Source: Allacma fusca
Taxonomy: Eukaryota; Arthropoda; Collembola; Symphypleona; Sminthuridae
DNA length: 64,000 bases
Direction of reading: 5' to 3'
NCBI GenBank assembly: GCA_947179485.1
Contig: OX359245.1
Coordinates: 20,757,067-20,821,066 of the forward strand
Of this stretch, positions 33,222 to 45,750 are shown one piece after another; within the stretch, counting starts at the first letter, position 1; each line of letters starts with the position of its first letter. A program made the position numbers and the translations under genes. A model generated the notes under the pieces. It had not been told where the DNA came from and did no database searches. It was given only the letters and a program-made list of their open reading frames with translations.

Positions 33222-36200
33222 TCAAAAGGCCATTATTGTCATTGTAACAGGGGGGAAAAACCTTAAAATAGGTTCTGTAATAGGGTAAATATACTTGACA
33301 GCTTGGCTGCCAACAACCAAAATTTGCTTACATGTCCCAGCTTCAGCCACAACGTGAGTTCCCTTTTGCACATGCAAGTGAGCATCAGCCCTTCGACAAC
33401 AAAATAGCTCATCGTTCCCGTGTAAGAAGCTAAATCCGATGTCATAGTCTTCACATTTAAAATTCCAACTAAATGACATAAAAAATGTTTGAATAATTAA
33501 TTGGCTTTAAAACAATAGATACATATGTATTTATATATGATTACGCAATTTATTACATGCATTTACTAAATTACTATGGATGCAAATTCCCTTTTAAAAG
33601 ACTTATTATATAGACAAATTATATTTCATTGTTCAACTTACTACAAACGAGCTCCAGACTTTGAAACATTAATATCCACGTTGGCACTTTGACCCGGGGG
33701 TATCATGAGACTAGAAAAGGTTTTGTCGGGAAGTGCTATGCCTTTCTTCAACCATTCAATCCCTTGGTCCACAGTGTACTAAACGTTTAGGTAAAATTAT
33801 CTCTCAATACTGCTTTTAATTTTGAATTCCAAAATTGTATGAATCTTATTGTGGAACACGAAATCTGTATTATTTTCCATACATTCGGGCAGGAAGTATT
33901 AGATCCGCCATACTCCGAGGGCAACTCATCCGGTTCAATGTTTTCCAACAACGCCGCTCGCCACTCTGCAGTGTTAGAGCCGAATACTTTCACTTTCGAT
34001 AATGTATGGCCAGTTAAGATGGGTTTAAAGAAGGCAAAGAGCACTTCAAATATTTTAGGAGCTGAAAATTATGGGGAAAATTGTATTGGTTAAATTGACT
34101 CGAATTTTAAACCTTCCTTATCTCCATCCATGAATTAAAAATTGAATGCGTACAAGTTTGAAGCAAAAGTAAAATGGATAGTGAAACGGCTCGCTCACTT
34201 TTGCATCGTCACAAACTTTCAGACATTTATTTTTGGTTGAAAAAAACTTGAAGACATTCGCTTCTTATACATACATAACGGTTAGCGAACGCCATATAAG
34301 TTGCTAACATTTTCTATCACATTAAGCAGAGTTTTGATACCTTACCATTAACAACATAAGCAGCTTTCAAAGTTTCAGGGTAATTGGCCTCAAATATCTT
34401 CATGACGTTTAGTTCTGCCGCAATTTCTGTATGAAAACAAAAAATATTGGAGATTTAAAATTTGTCGAAATGAAATAATATTGAGGAATTTATTTAATGA
34501 AAACAGTTGTTACGAAGGAATGGAATGCTTTTAAGGAATGCTGATTTTGGGTTAAAGTGCCTGTATAAAAATAATTGCATTAGAGTATCTAGGAGTAACA
34601 TACTTTCCCGACAAAACATTTGTTTCATTGAAAACCCTTCCATGTCATAAATAAGGACGAATTGTGTAATGGGCTCTTTTTTTCCAATGCTGTCCTGCCG
34701 CATAAGAGCCGTGCCTTGTTCCAAAAATTGAATCCAAAACTTGACAAAATCAGATGCATAACCTTTCTCTACAATTTGACGTAACTCCCATTTCCCGTAC
34801 GGTTGAAGGCAGACTGAAAAAAGTAGATATGATTTTTATGAAATGTGAAAGTAGGTACAAAGTTAATACATTAACATTAAATATGTAGTCAAACGAAAGA
34901 ATTTATGTGCATTTAATTACAATAATTGTATTTGCATTCTGAATTCCAAGTAAGAAAATAAAAACCACTTACTGACACATCCGTCCTTGTCAGTCCCGGA
35001 GCATCTTACAGGAAGAGCATCTCTTACAATAATTGGTGCTTCCCAAACTTTGAGAATTGAGTCGACTTTGTTGTCCTGTCGCCATTTCATGGCCTGTCAT
35101 CATCAAATTAAATTAGATATACACATAATTCCATTTTGAATCACGTCAATCCTTTAAATAATTTAGTAGCCACTCCTCAAACATTGAAGCATTTACAGAT
35201 TATGGTAATTATTATACTCACGAAAAACAAAATTGTATAAGGTAATTTTAAATGATAGTTGTCTAAACAAATGGGACGACTGCAAAAATATTTACACGAA
35301 CACAAGCATACATACATATGATTATACAAAAAATGTCATTAAGATTCAAGGGGAATTATTTTTTGCTGCAGGCAAGACATTTGACGGAAGTGGAAGTACC
35401 TACACAGACAAATAAACCACTTATACAGCAGCCACTACAGACTAACTTAATAAAAAACAAGAAGCAAAATTAAGTACCTTCCGCAGCATCTCTTCAGCCT
35501 TGTCCACGTTTAATTCACGAGCTGAAAAAGACAAATGGTCAACTCATAAATAATTTTTTCAGTTTGTTACATTGCAAAGGTACAAAGATATAGACTTTTA
35601 TATTCTCTTTAAAATAATCATAGTTTATGAAGTTTTCCATTGGCTGTATTTGGGGTTTGAATAAAGCACATGTAACAATTGATACACAGTTACAACTACT
35701 TCCACATATGTACATACAAGAGATACCTATTATGTATGAAATCCAGCTGTGAGAATACCTGTAATAAGCAAAGGATGGAAATCCAGCAGGTTCATCGAGC
35801 AGCGTAAACAATAACAGAGTAGAGGACACTTGACAATTTGGAGCCAGATGCTAATTAGTTATTACATTCTTTACCGTAAAAGATTCTGACTTTAACCCGA
35901 GCGAAATTCGCAGGCAAAAATTGTTTTCAATTTAAGTTGCATCACCACATCCTCGCTTGTTTTTGAACTTCTTTGTTCTCTTGGAAATAAAATAACGTGC
36001 TGGGAAAGGTAAAATGTTTACGAAAATAGTATATTTATATACAAAGTTAGTCCTTTTATTTGACACTCGTACTAATTCACATAAAGCAAAGAAGCATCAA
36101 ATATGCGGATTGCCCATTTCGATAAAAAAAATCCCATAATTTCTGTAGTTCATTTCCTTGACCGAACAAAATATTTAGGCCCTCAGGGCAGGGGTGATAA

Positions 36201-38290
36201 TCTTATAGCAACGCTGGAATATTTTATACTCTGCACTAAAATTTTAACTGCATGTTTTAAAAGAAATCTGTGTATTACCGCTCGATATTGTTTTCACAAA
36301 ACATGTTGAAACTAGATACTTGTGCGAAATTTTCCGGGTTTTTCAATAATCAGTGTCTATAGATAGCCCAAAGATAAACACAGTTGTTGTTTGAAAGCTT
36401 GCTATTTATAATAAAAAATGGATTCCACTGAAACCAATTTAAATGTGAAAAATAATCAGTATCTATGTTTTAAGTTGCCTGAATGGAATCAATGGAATGA
36501 AAAGCTAAGGAAGAATTCGGAAAAATTCCACCTCAAAAATAGGCGCGAGGAAGAATTAATGGGGTTCCCATTTTTATGAGAAATTTTATAGAACTGCCTT
36601 TGTGAGTCCAAATCTGGCTGCAGGAGCGAGGATGAATAGCGATGAACATGATTTGTAATTAACAAGTAAATTAACGGAAAACCACCACTTTGATTCCTTC
36701 AGATCCTACTGTGATTACAAATATTGTCAAAGGACAGTATGAAACTAATTTAATAATTAAATTGTAACAATTCGAAAAATTAGTTTTAAACATATTTAGA
36801 AATGCTTGCTATACAATGGGGTAATGGAATATTTAATATAGTTTCCTTTATGAATGTCAAAAATGATGTAAAGTACTCTTCGACCATTTTAATTGTTAGT
36901 AATTAGCTCATCCCCAATCTACTCTTCCTGTGCGCATTTTGAACCGCTGAAGATCAATACACACAAGTGCTAAATTGTTTCTTGATTGGGTCCAAACGGA
37001 AAAAACAGGTTCAGATAAATGCACACCTATATTATATGTACATATAATTTTGTATATACATGGTCCCAGAAAATTAATAACAACATTCCGGTTTTTACCT
37101 CATAAGTCTAAACAAAACCTTGGAAGGGAGTAAATAAACTAACTTATGCATACACATGTGTCACAAGATAAACTCATTTAATAGCAATAATCATAAAAGT
37201 GTTATTGTTGTTTAAGTCTTGAAATAGGAAAAGCCTGTGAAAGAGCTGCAAAAGCACGAGTTCATGAAAAGACAAGGTGAGGAGCAACGCTATTTGCATA
37301 CCTAACTCTACGCACCCTAATTTCTCAAACAGTCTCAAATTCTATGTGGAAAAAGGATTTGCAATAGAGTTTGTTTACAAGATCAGTTGTTCCTACCATG
37401 CAAACCGTCTGCCTTCTGTATGAATTATGCAAGAGCAATTATTCTATAAATACATAAGTTCAATTACCTCGCAACCACCTCAACAAACAAAGATCTTGCT
37501 GTTGGTAGTTATCCAACTTGTCCAGAAGGTCACCGATTTGAGTGCGGAACTGTGAAGGATTTAAAAATGCTTTTTTTCAAAGATCATCCGGAAACGGAAA
37601 TATTCAATCTAAAATTTGACTTCCTTTTTATCTTTCGAAGTTATTTATAGAGATGTAATACCAATAATATATACTATTAAGTTTTATTGATTACTAGCAA
37701 AAATCTCCAATGACCAAATCTGTTCACAAGTATGTAAAAACTAATTAAGATATAAAGGTATTTTCTCTCTAGGGACAAGCATTTCGGGATCGATGAGTCC
37801 CATTATCACATTATTAATTTTTATCCTTATAGGAACACTTTACTTTATTAGATAAATTTTACTTCTCCCAAGGGTTCTCTTATAAAGGAAGTCCACAGTA
37901 CTGTCATTTTTATCAAAAAGCAACTGTAAGCTTGAAATTGTTATGACTGCTAATGGTCTCTGTTCCAAAAGCGTTTTGCTTTAAAAATATCCCGTTACAG
38001 TACACGTTTCCTAGTTTCCACGTATTTTTTCTTAAAATTTCACTTCCTTAGATATTCCGTAGCAAAAGTAAGGAAAGGAAATCATTAAAACTAATAAGTA
38101 CAAGATTTTAAATAACTTTTAATTCAAAACTTGCAAGACAACGGTTTTAGTATCAAATACTTTGTAACACAGTTACAAAATTAATGATTTTGAAGCTTTA
38201 CAAAAAAAGGAAACTAATTTCAATGGCAGTAAATAATATAAAACTTACATTTTTGAGCGCCTCACGCTCTTCAACTGTGAAACTAGCCAT
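33222..38290 (-). CDS. SEC14L: SEC14-like protein (CRAL-TRIO plus GOLD domain)
   Basis: Nine exons in transcription order: 38290-38249, 37549-37468, 35521-35478, 35093-34973, 34813-34604, 34426-34346, 34061-33883, 33778-33642, 33468-33222. All GT-AG, phases agree, 380 residues (human SEC14L2 has 403). Start MASFTVEEREALKN is typical. CRAL-TRIO-N follows with DLCLLRWLR and ARELNVDKAEEMLRK (to about 60). The lipid-binding domain (about 65-250) has PYGKWELRQIVEKG, FVLIYDMEGFSMKQ, KVKVFGSN and EPDELPSEYGGS. The GOLD domain (about 255-380) has WNFKCEDYDIGFSF and THVVAEAGTC. Relatives bind tocopherol, squalene or phosphoinositides in the cytosol and link lipid transfer to Golgi or signalling proteins. 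No in-frame stop or lost motif is seen. The first intron spans 700 bp and the second nearly 2 kb. Confidence 0.94.
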
Positions 38291-39153
38291 GGTAAAAATT
38301 CCCGAATGGTGTCTAAAATCCCACTTCACACAAGTTATCAGTTATTGAAGCACTGACTCCAGAGGGTACAGTTGAACAAATCTTAGAATGTGTGTATCAA
38401 TTATTCACTGGAACCAATAACGAGGCGTTTCTTCGGCTTCAAACAGGCAACTGCATGTAGAAGTAAAATTTCTCAGGTGCTTATACTGAATTGAAAGTTG
38501 TTCGTCACATTCCACAAAATCTTCTAGACTATGGTGACTGGTGACAGATACCTAAAAATTTTGTTCAACCATAGAAAGTGCAATATGCCCCAAGTACCTA
38601 TGCACATTGAGTGTTGTTGACAGATGCCGTACTGAAATCATGAGAAGCCCTCAAGAGCAAAGGGAACAGTTAGGGTTAATAATGGAAGGCTTTTCCCCAA
38701 TTTCCCTCTCGTTCCCATACCCTTCAAAAGACCAGACCGAGCACATTTACTCTAACTGCAATAATTATACCATAACCTTTACATTATTACATTTCTCTTT
38801 TGGCATTCCCTGTAGATCATTCCTATTGTTTGTATCGTGTTTTGTGGGGGCACGGATTGTCTCATGCAATGATACATGATTCTAAAGTTTATAAAGGAGA
38901 AAAAGAGGAAAAATTCTGCAATAAAGGTGGAACTTTGGAATAAAAAGTGAGAACATGAATGGGTTATGAAAAGTGTTCCACTTTGGCTGTAAATGTGAAT
39001 GCATATGTATCAACACATACCCCGTGTAAACTACCCCTTCAGGTTAATATGTGGTTCAGTGGGACTTTTTACAACACGATGTGTTTACATCGTCAGCTCT
39101 CATTTGTTCCTCTATACTGTATCCTCTCCTTTGCTCTTTGCTCGTATTTAGTA
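38291..39153. other. Upstream region of SEC14L; nothing else recognised
   Basis: Expected promoter region of the minus-strand SEC14L gene. No TATA box is clear. No gene on the plus strand could be supported. Confidence 0.3.
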
Positions 39154-39326
39154 GAGTGCACTCCCGCTATAAAAGGCTTACCTTGTAAGAGCACTTCTAC
39201 GAGGACAAAAAAATTCAGATACATTTCAATGTATCGCTTGAATTTTTCATACTAGAAGAGTGGCATGCCTATGTTAAAGGGAAATTTTGCTCCGAGTAGG
39301 GATGTTCTTATATAGAGAGTGCACTG
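39154..39326. mobile_element. Short pogo-like MITE, copy 1
   Basis: The ends GAGTGCACTCCCGCTATAAA at 39154 and TATAGAGAGTGCACTG ending at 39326 are flanked by TA on both sides. 173 bp, non-coding. Confidence 0.7.
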
Positions 39327-39496
39327 TATCACACATTACATTATCTATATACGTAGGTATATAAGTGTGAGGAACACAATGCAATGTGACCAACCGGTTT
39401 GAATATTAAAGGTGCTCCAATGGATACAACGGAGATTGCATTAGTGTCAGCGACAGTAATTTGCAATACTAGTGTACACACATGGAGACGAGTATA

Positions 39497-39663
39497 CGGT
39501 ACACTTTACAGGGCACTCTTTTACAAGGGTATTCCTACAAGGAGCAAAATCTAAAAGTTATAAGTCGAAAAATTAGCAATGTGGTAAATGGGAATCTGGC
39601 GAAACATTTTTGCTCCTATAAAAATGCTCTTATTGAGGGGTCTCCTATAGAGAGAGTATACTG
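39497..39663. mobile_element. Short pogo-like MITE, copy 2
   Basis: The ends CGGTACACTTTACAGG at 39497 and CCTATAGAGAGAGTATACTG ending at 39663, TA on both sides. 167 bp. The left end is more decayed than in its neighbours. Confidence 0.55.
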
Positions 39664-39811
39664 TATTATGACTGGGTCCTATGATCATGCACACACCTTT
39701 ATAGTGACAGTAAACGTGAGAAAAACTGTCTTCTTCGACGTTACCTACTAAACATCCCCTTGCAAGTGCTTGCATCAAAGTACACTATGGGCTTTAGCTA
39801 TTTTCTCTATA

Positions 39812-39970
39812 CAGTGTACTTCCGCTATGAAAGACCTTCCGAGAACAGTTTCTCTATATGACACAAATACTGAAACAATTCCCATTTACCACAATCTTGA
39901 TTTTGCTCCCTAAAAGAACATGCATGTATAAGAAAGAATTTTCGTGTACTCTTATAATGATAGTGCACTG
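39812..39970. mobile_element. Short pogo-like MITE, copy 3
   Basis: The ends CAGTGTACTTCCGCTATGAA at 39812 and TTATAATGATAGTGCACTG ending at 39970, TA on both sides. 159 bp. Confidence 0.7.
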
Positions 39971-39972
39971 TA

Positions 39973-42070
39973 TATTCAATTTTCTTCTATCGGAATTTGG
40001 TCAGACAATTTGGAAGTATACATTCTGGTATATATGTTTGTATCATGGAAATGAACGTGCATGGGTACGTGCTCAGAACGATTAAATCAATAGCAGGTTT
40101 CGATTACAAAATCTCAGTTGGATTTTTGGTGTGCAAATGTATAAACTTCGTAGCGTGCAACATTGAAACCAAAAACCTCAGAAGAATATTGCTCTTTGTC
40201 TTGCTTATCATTCACAAAACTAACAACAACAACAACAGCAACAAAGAACTGACACTATGCGTAATCATGTGTGTAAGCCAATGTTTTTACAACATTCTCA
40301 CGGATACCTTTCGATCATAATTTTTGCGAAAGGGGCCATTACTATTCCGTTATTTCATTCATTACTGTCGTAGTTGTTAGTGAAATTGGACTGTATTGTA
40401 AATCACAGAGCTGGGAATGAGATGGGAGGTTTATTAGATTACTTAATCCGTGGGTTTTCACTGCAAAGGTTGCTGATTACTAAGGCACTCAAGGTTCTCC
40501 TTTTCTTGCAACAACCACTAAATTTTGGCGGTGCACATTGGGGTCATTAGCATTCACAATGGGGAGTTTTAATGTGATTTATTAGTTTGTAACATTAAGA
40601 AAGAAACATTTTGCTTCTGATTACAAAAATCGATGTGAGTAAATTTTCGTCAGGTTACAATTATTTCATTTTGTTTTACATTTAGGAGAATTTGAAACAA
40701 AAAGGGGTTTGCAGACTTGATTAAATATTTAACTAAAACTAAAAAATAAAATTTAACTTTGATTTTAAGTTTCGAATATTTACATTGCATGAGCTAACAT
40801 CTGATTAAACATTACGTGAGACGATTTCAATTAATGTCAAGTTTTCTTTTCTCATCATTTTCACGATACTCCCACGATTTAAAAAATGTTAAATTTTCTG
40901 TGATTCGAAAGAATGAACTTGGACTAAAATATCTATGATACATAAATATAGTCATGAATTGTAGGCTCTCGCATTTGCATATTCTTAATATTCCTATTTT
41001 AATTATGGGAAACATGAAAAACGGCTGTGCAGAATTGTTCACACTAGTATCAAAATGTTTTAAAACCATCATTAGGGATTGCTTTACTCTATTAAGCTAG
41101 GAGTAATATGCATGCTTAATCAGTTGAGATTGAAAAGGCTGATATGATAAGTGTCACTACGAATTAGTTGAAAAAAATTTAATGGGCAAAAAAGTTTCTC
41201 GTGAATGTTGAAGGATTAGTGAAGAGGAAAAATACTGCTTTAATTCTGAAGAATTCTATAGGAAAAAACTGGGAAGAGAAATTCTTGAAAGCGTAATACA
41301 TACAAATGTATCATATACGGAATTGTAGATAAGGTCAAATATTAGTTAATCCCCCACTTGTCATGTTATTTTGCCTTTAATCGTTTATGGCTTGTACAAA
41401 AATGCCGGGACACTTTTACTTCAAATTACATATCAAGCTTTGAGAAAGCAGTTAGTACTTATCACAAAGAATCGGTTAATAAGTCAGTTTATAAAATTAA
41501 GATAAACACTAGAAATGTCTAAGTTTGTTACAAAATGTATGAATTTAATTTGGACGAACTTTCAAATTACTGATGAAATTGTTTTGCATTTCCTGCGTAT
41601 ACATACACTTGCAGTTGACTATCTACAACAAGTCTGCATTTACTAACAAGTAACCCTCACACCATGACCACTCGGATCGGAATAAAATTTTGTGGGAGCT
41701 TAGGTACCTGGCCCTGGCCCAATGTTCCAGTGAAACCAAAAGTTTGGGCCATCCCGCCCTGATTTGCTCGGGAAATCACACAGAAGTTTTAAATTATAAT
41801 TTGCAAAGGGCCCCCCTGTCCAACCTAAATTTTCCAATGTTAAATCCCATAAGAAATTTTCATTTTCGAAAGTCGATGCTACTTTCTATGAATAACACAT
41901 TTATGTCATGCATTCATCATACGTGGTTCTAGCTACCTTCTTGACCTTAGATTGGTCAATAATGGTCACTGTTTCTTTAGAAACGCGATAACTTGTGTTC
42001 GTGAGAGATGTAGGATGGATGGTACGAGATGTAAAGATGGAGTAACGACAATAGGTTAAACAACTAGACT
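39973..42070. other. Unassigned AT-rich sequence
   Basis: No gene recognised. A GC-rich island at 41700-41830 (CCTGGCCCTGGCCC, GGGCCATCCCGCCC) looks like a repeat fragment, but no ends could be closed. Confidence 0.35.
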
Positions 42071-44035
42071 CAATTTTAATTACTGCAACAATGATAGTTA
42101 ATACAAATTAGTGGGCTAAAAGGGTTACAAGTTAATTACGGAGCATTGGAAAAGATACTCCAAAGCAAACTCAAGATAGGTCAATTATGGTTAAAATATT
42201 TGGTAATGTCAAGGGATAAAGATGTGCAGAGTAAGGTGTGAGAATTTGGAGAAAATACTCCAGGAAACTGAGATCCTAACTATGTGAAGGCTGGAGAAGT
42301 GCTCTCCGAGTTGTAGTCTCGGAGCCCTTTTATAGGTTGAGGCTTCTTTGTCTTTCGGAGAGAAACGTATTACAATCAAATAATTATGATTAAAGAGTAA
42401 TTTCTAAAACATTGGTATAGTTCTTAAACTAGTTAAAATACATATGAGATAAGGCATATAAAAATGGTACATACATAGGTGACAAAATTAGTTGTATATT
42501 AAGAGTTGAGCTTGACCGGTAGTTCAACTCACTCATTAGATTGTAGGATTAAGGAAAAGTTGATTAGAATAATGTCCAGGTATTTTAGAAACGTTAGGAA
42601 AAGGTACTAGCATTGGTAGTTGCGTTTAGGAGCCCCAAGTGAGCTACACGAAGTTGACAGTATAAACAAATGGACGCGTAATCAGTACAATAAGAAAATG
42701 TAAATGAGTTAAAACGGTAGGCTACTCTCTGTGAAATGGAGCTGGCCTCCAGCTAAAATGCTGGGGCGAGGGTGACTTGTGAGAGCACCCCTAAAAGTAG
42801 CAACGTTTGAGTCTCATATATAATATGTTATTATATGGAGACAAAATGATAACAACTATGGTAAACGGGACAGTACTTTTGACACCAAAAATACTGTTGT
42901 AAGGCAGATAAAAGTTAATACGGAAAACTTTATAAACAGATTACCTTAACTACGCTTTGCTTGACTATCTTATATGTATGAAGAAAACTTACCATCATGT
43001 GAAAGGGAGTGCGGCCAAATATTTTGGATTCTGTAGAGAAAATACTTTTACCAAGGGATCTACATATTTATAATGTAGATATAATGTACAACACTATATA
43101 AAATACATCTCGCTACGTAATCATTCCAGAGAAGGTATAATCAAATTTACTGCAAACAATTGCCAAATCACAAATAAAGAACAGAGTAAGAATGTAAATA
43201 AAAGAGCAAGCCAGTAAGAGTAAAGAGTGGAGTGAAACTCCATACTATACCAACAACTGTAAATAAAGCAGCAGAAGCAACAATGTTCAGTCTGCTTTAG
43301 CCTCCAAACTATATTTGTTTTTTTACCAGGGAATCCCATAGAATCTCCATAGAATACCCTACCCTTTAACTTATTTGCATACGTTAGTAGCACTGATTAC
43401 GCTGGCATTTGTTTATGATGCCAAAGGCAACATCGAGTAACTCACCTGGAGCTGCTAAACGTAACTACTAATGCCAGCATTTTAACCTAACGTTTCTAAA
43501 ATACCTGACGTTATTCTAATTAATTTTTCCTTAACCCTATAACCTAATTAGTGAGTTCAATTACCGTGCAAGCTCAACTCTTAAAATATAACTATTTTTG
43601 TCATCTATGTATGTATATACTATTTTTATACGCATTATCTCACATGTGTTCTAACCTAATTAGCAATATACCAATGAATAAGAAATTACACTCTATTCAT
43701 AATTATTTGATTATAATACGTTTTTCTCCAAAGGCAAAAAACCCTCAACCTATAAATGATAAAAGGGCTCCGAGAATACAACTCGGGAAGCACTTCTTCT
43801 CCAGCCTTCATCCGGTTACTAACTCAATTTCGTGGAGTATTTTTCTCGACGTTTCCAAATCCTTACTCCGCATACTTTTATTTTATCCCTTGTCATTACC
43901 ATGTATTTTTAACCATAATTCGAACTATCCTAGTTCACTTTGGAGTGTACGTTTACCAAAGCTCAGTAATTTATTTTTAGTCTTTGAAACCTATTACTTT
44001 GTATCAACTGTTATTGCTGCAGTAATTGAAATTGA
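42071..44035. repeat. Large inverted repeat, about 600-bp arms
   Basis: The left arm at 42071-42658 and the right arm at 43428-44035 align in opposite orientation over their whole length with many small differences (roughly three quarters identical by eye). Both arms keep TCTCGGAGCCCTTTTAT, a TATA-like core, and CAGGTATTTTAGAAACGTTAG. The 770-bp spacer has no recognised gene. This may be two opposed LTR-like sequences, a Penelope-type structure or a transposon with very long ends; the sequence alone does not decide. Confidence 0.75.
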
Positions 44036-44210
44036 TCCTAATTGAGGCTTAAACCAGTGTTGTTTGCTCCACTGTATTTCAACACATATTCACTGTATAC
44101 GTCTTTCCATCTCGTGCTTCATCTCACAGACACAAGTTATTCCTAAACAAACAACATACAGTGCCCCATTTCCTATACTTACGTATTATAGCTCCTTATT
44201 GAGTGATTAC

Positions 44211-44975
44211 CTTGCGGAACCGTACTCGAACTCGACTCCAATCCAAGGTACTCGTACTCGCCACATATACGAGTACTCAGGAAAATACTTGAAATAAGCG
44301 ACCGAGTTCCAGTTCAGAACCCGAACTTGTTTCATACTCGCGAGTACGGAACTGTAAATACCGAAATCCCGTACTCGTACTCGTGCTGTGACTCGAGTCT
44401 TCATACTCGAGTATTTAATAATAACAAGACCACAATTGAACAGTGATTGTTTTTAGATTCATTTAATTTCTCACAAATAATTCCCCCAAAATTTTAAATT
44501 GAACATGCAGTTGGTAAAGTGTCTGTAAATTTTCAATCAATTCAACTACGCCTGTCGAAGAGTGTGTGTTAATATGTTCAGCCATTAGAATTAACTAATT
44601 GTTTTAACTTCAATAGTAATGTACTAAATGGAGAGAGATTATACTTTGAAACCTGAGAGAGTCGTGACTGGTGGATACAACGATTTTTTGTGACAATTTC
44701 ATATTAGCGCCTTCGTCTCTTTACTGGGAATTCAAAAGTTTGCAACACTTGTGTGCACGTGTACGCGCACTCGTATATTGAGCATGTGGTACTCGAACTC
44801 GAACTCGATAACCCTTATGAGTATTTTTATTGGACTCGTACTAGTTTGATACTCGTACTCGTAAGTATGTGAAAAATCGTTACCCGTACTCGAAACCCAT
44901 TTCAAGTATCGAGTATTCACAAAAATTTGACCGTACTCGACTCGAACTCGTACTCGATACTCGCACATTGATCCC
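44211..44975. mobile_element. hAT-like element, TCGTACTCG family
   Basis: ACTCG, TACTCG and CTCGAACTCG words are packed into 44216-44415 and 44755-44965, with an ordinary AT-rich centre. The right terminus may be GATCCCTAG (44967-44975), which reads outward-in as CTAGGGATC. The left terminus and a target duplication were not found, so the ends are approximate. Confidence 0.6.
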
Positions 44976-45750
44976 TAGAATTGTTGGATTATTCGGCAAA
45001 AGGCAACCGTGACAGTTCTAAAATAAAATTTGAATTTTAGTATTGCACACTTGTCCAAAGTACCCAAAATTAAAAAATGAGTTCAAAAACATTTATTTTG
45101 AATATTTTTTTTGCATTTAAATTTATTTTGGAACTTAATTTTGGCCTGAAAATGAAATGCCGCTTTTTGGGTAATTTGAACAAGTGTTTATTGTGTCCTT
45201 TTCCTGAGATTTTTCAGACGTTTTAGCGAGAATCAAATAGATATAGTAAATGAAATTAATGCAGTTACCACACTTATACAGTTAGATACATGAACATAAT
45301 TACTTACATATTTGACTGGGTTTTCCAGTCGTCACACTCTAGCTTTTGCCTCTACGTGCTTTTGGGAGCATGAATCATTTTGGGAGGAAGTGTAGGATTA
45401 TTCTTTTACTTAAGCTGCGCTGCAGGGAACGGCTCTAACATAAACTTTGTTCAGTTACTTATAGACAATATAATTCTTAAGGTTGGCATTTAAAAATAAA
45501 TGTATATAAGTCGGCTATAGTCTTTTCGAACGGTTAGTGACACGTATAATGGACTGTCTTCGTAAGGGTACTCCTATAAAAACCACGAAACTTATTTCTT
45601 GTAATATAAGAAGAACAAATAAGATTGGTAAAGCGGAAAATAGTAAAACATATTTGGGCCTATAGGGATATTACGCTCTAATCATGTGTTCGTGTTCTCT
45701 GAGTGTAAACTATCAAAAGTCCCGTCCCGACAATTTTCATAGGCAATCCA
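44976..45750. other. Unassigned AT-rich sequence
   Basis: No gene or closed repeat. Short pogo-like words occur near 45540-45580. Confidence 0.35.

Noticed and set aside
43551..44045. 164-codon open frame
   Set aside because: It lies wholly in the right arm of the 42-44-kb inverted repeat; the opposite arm does not keep the frame.
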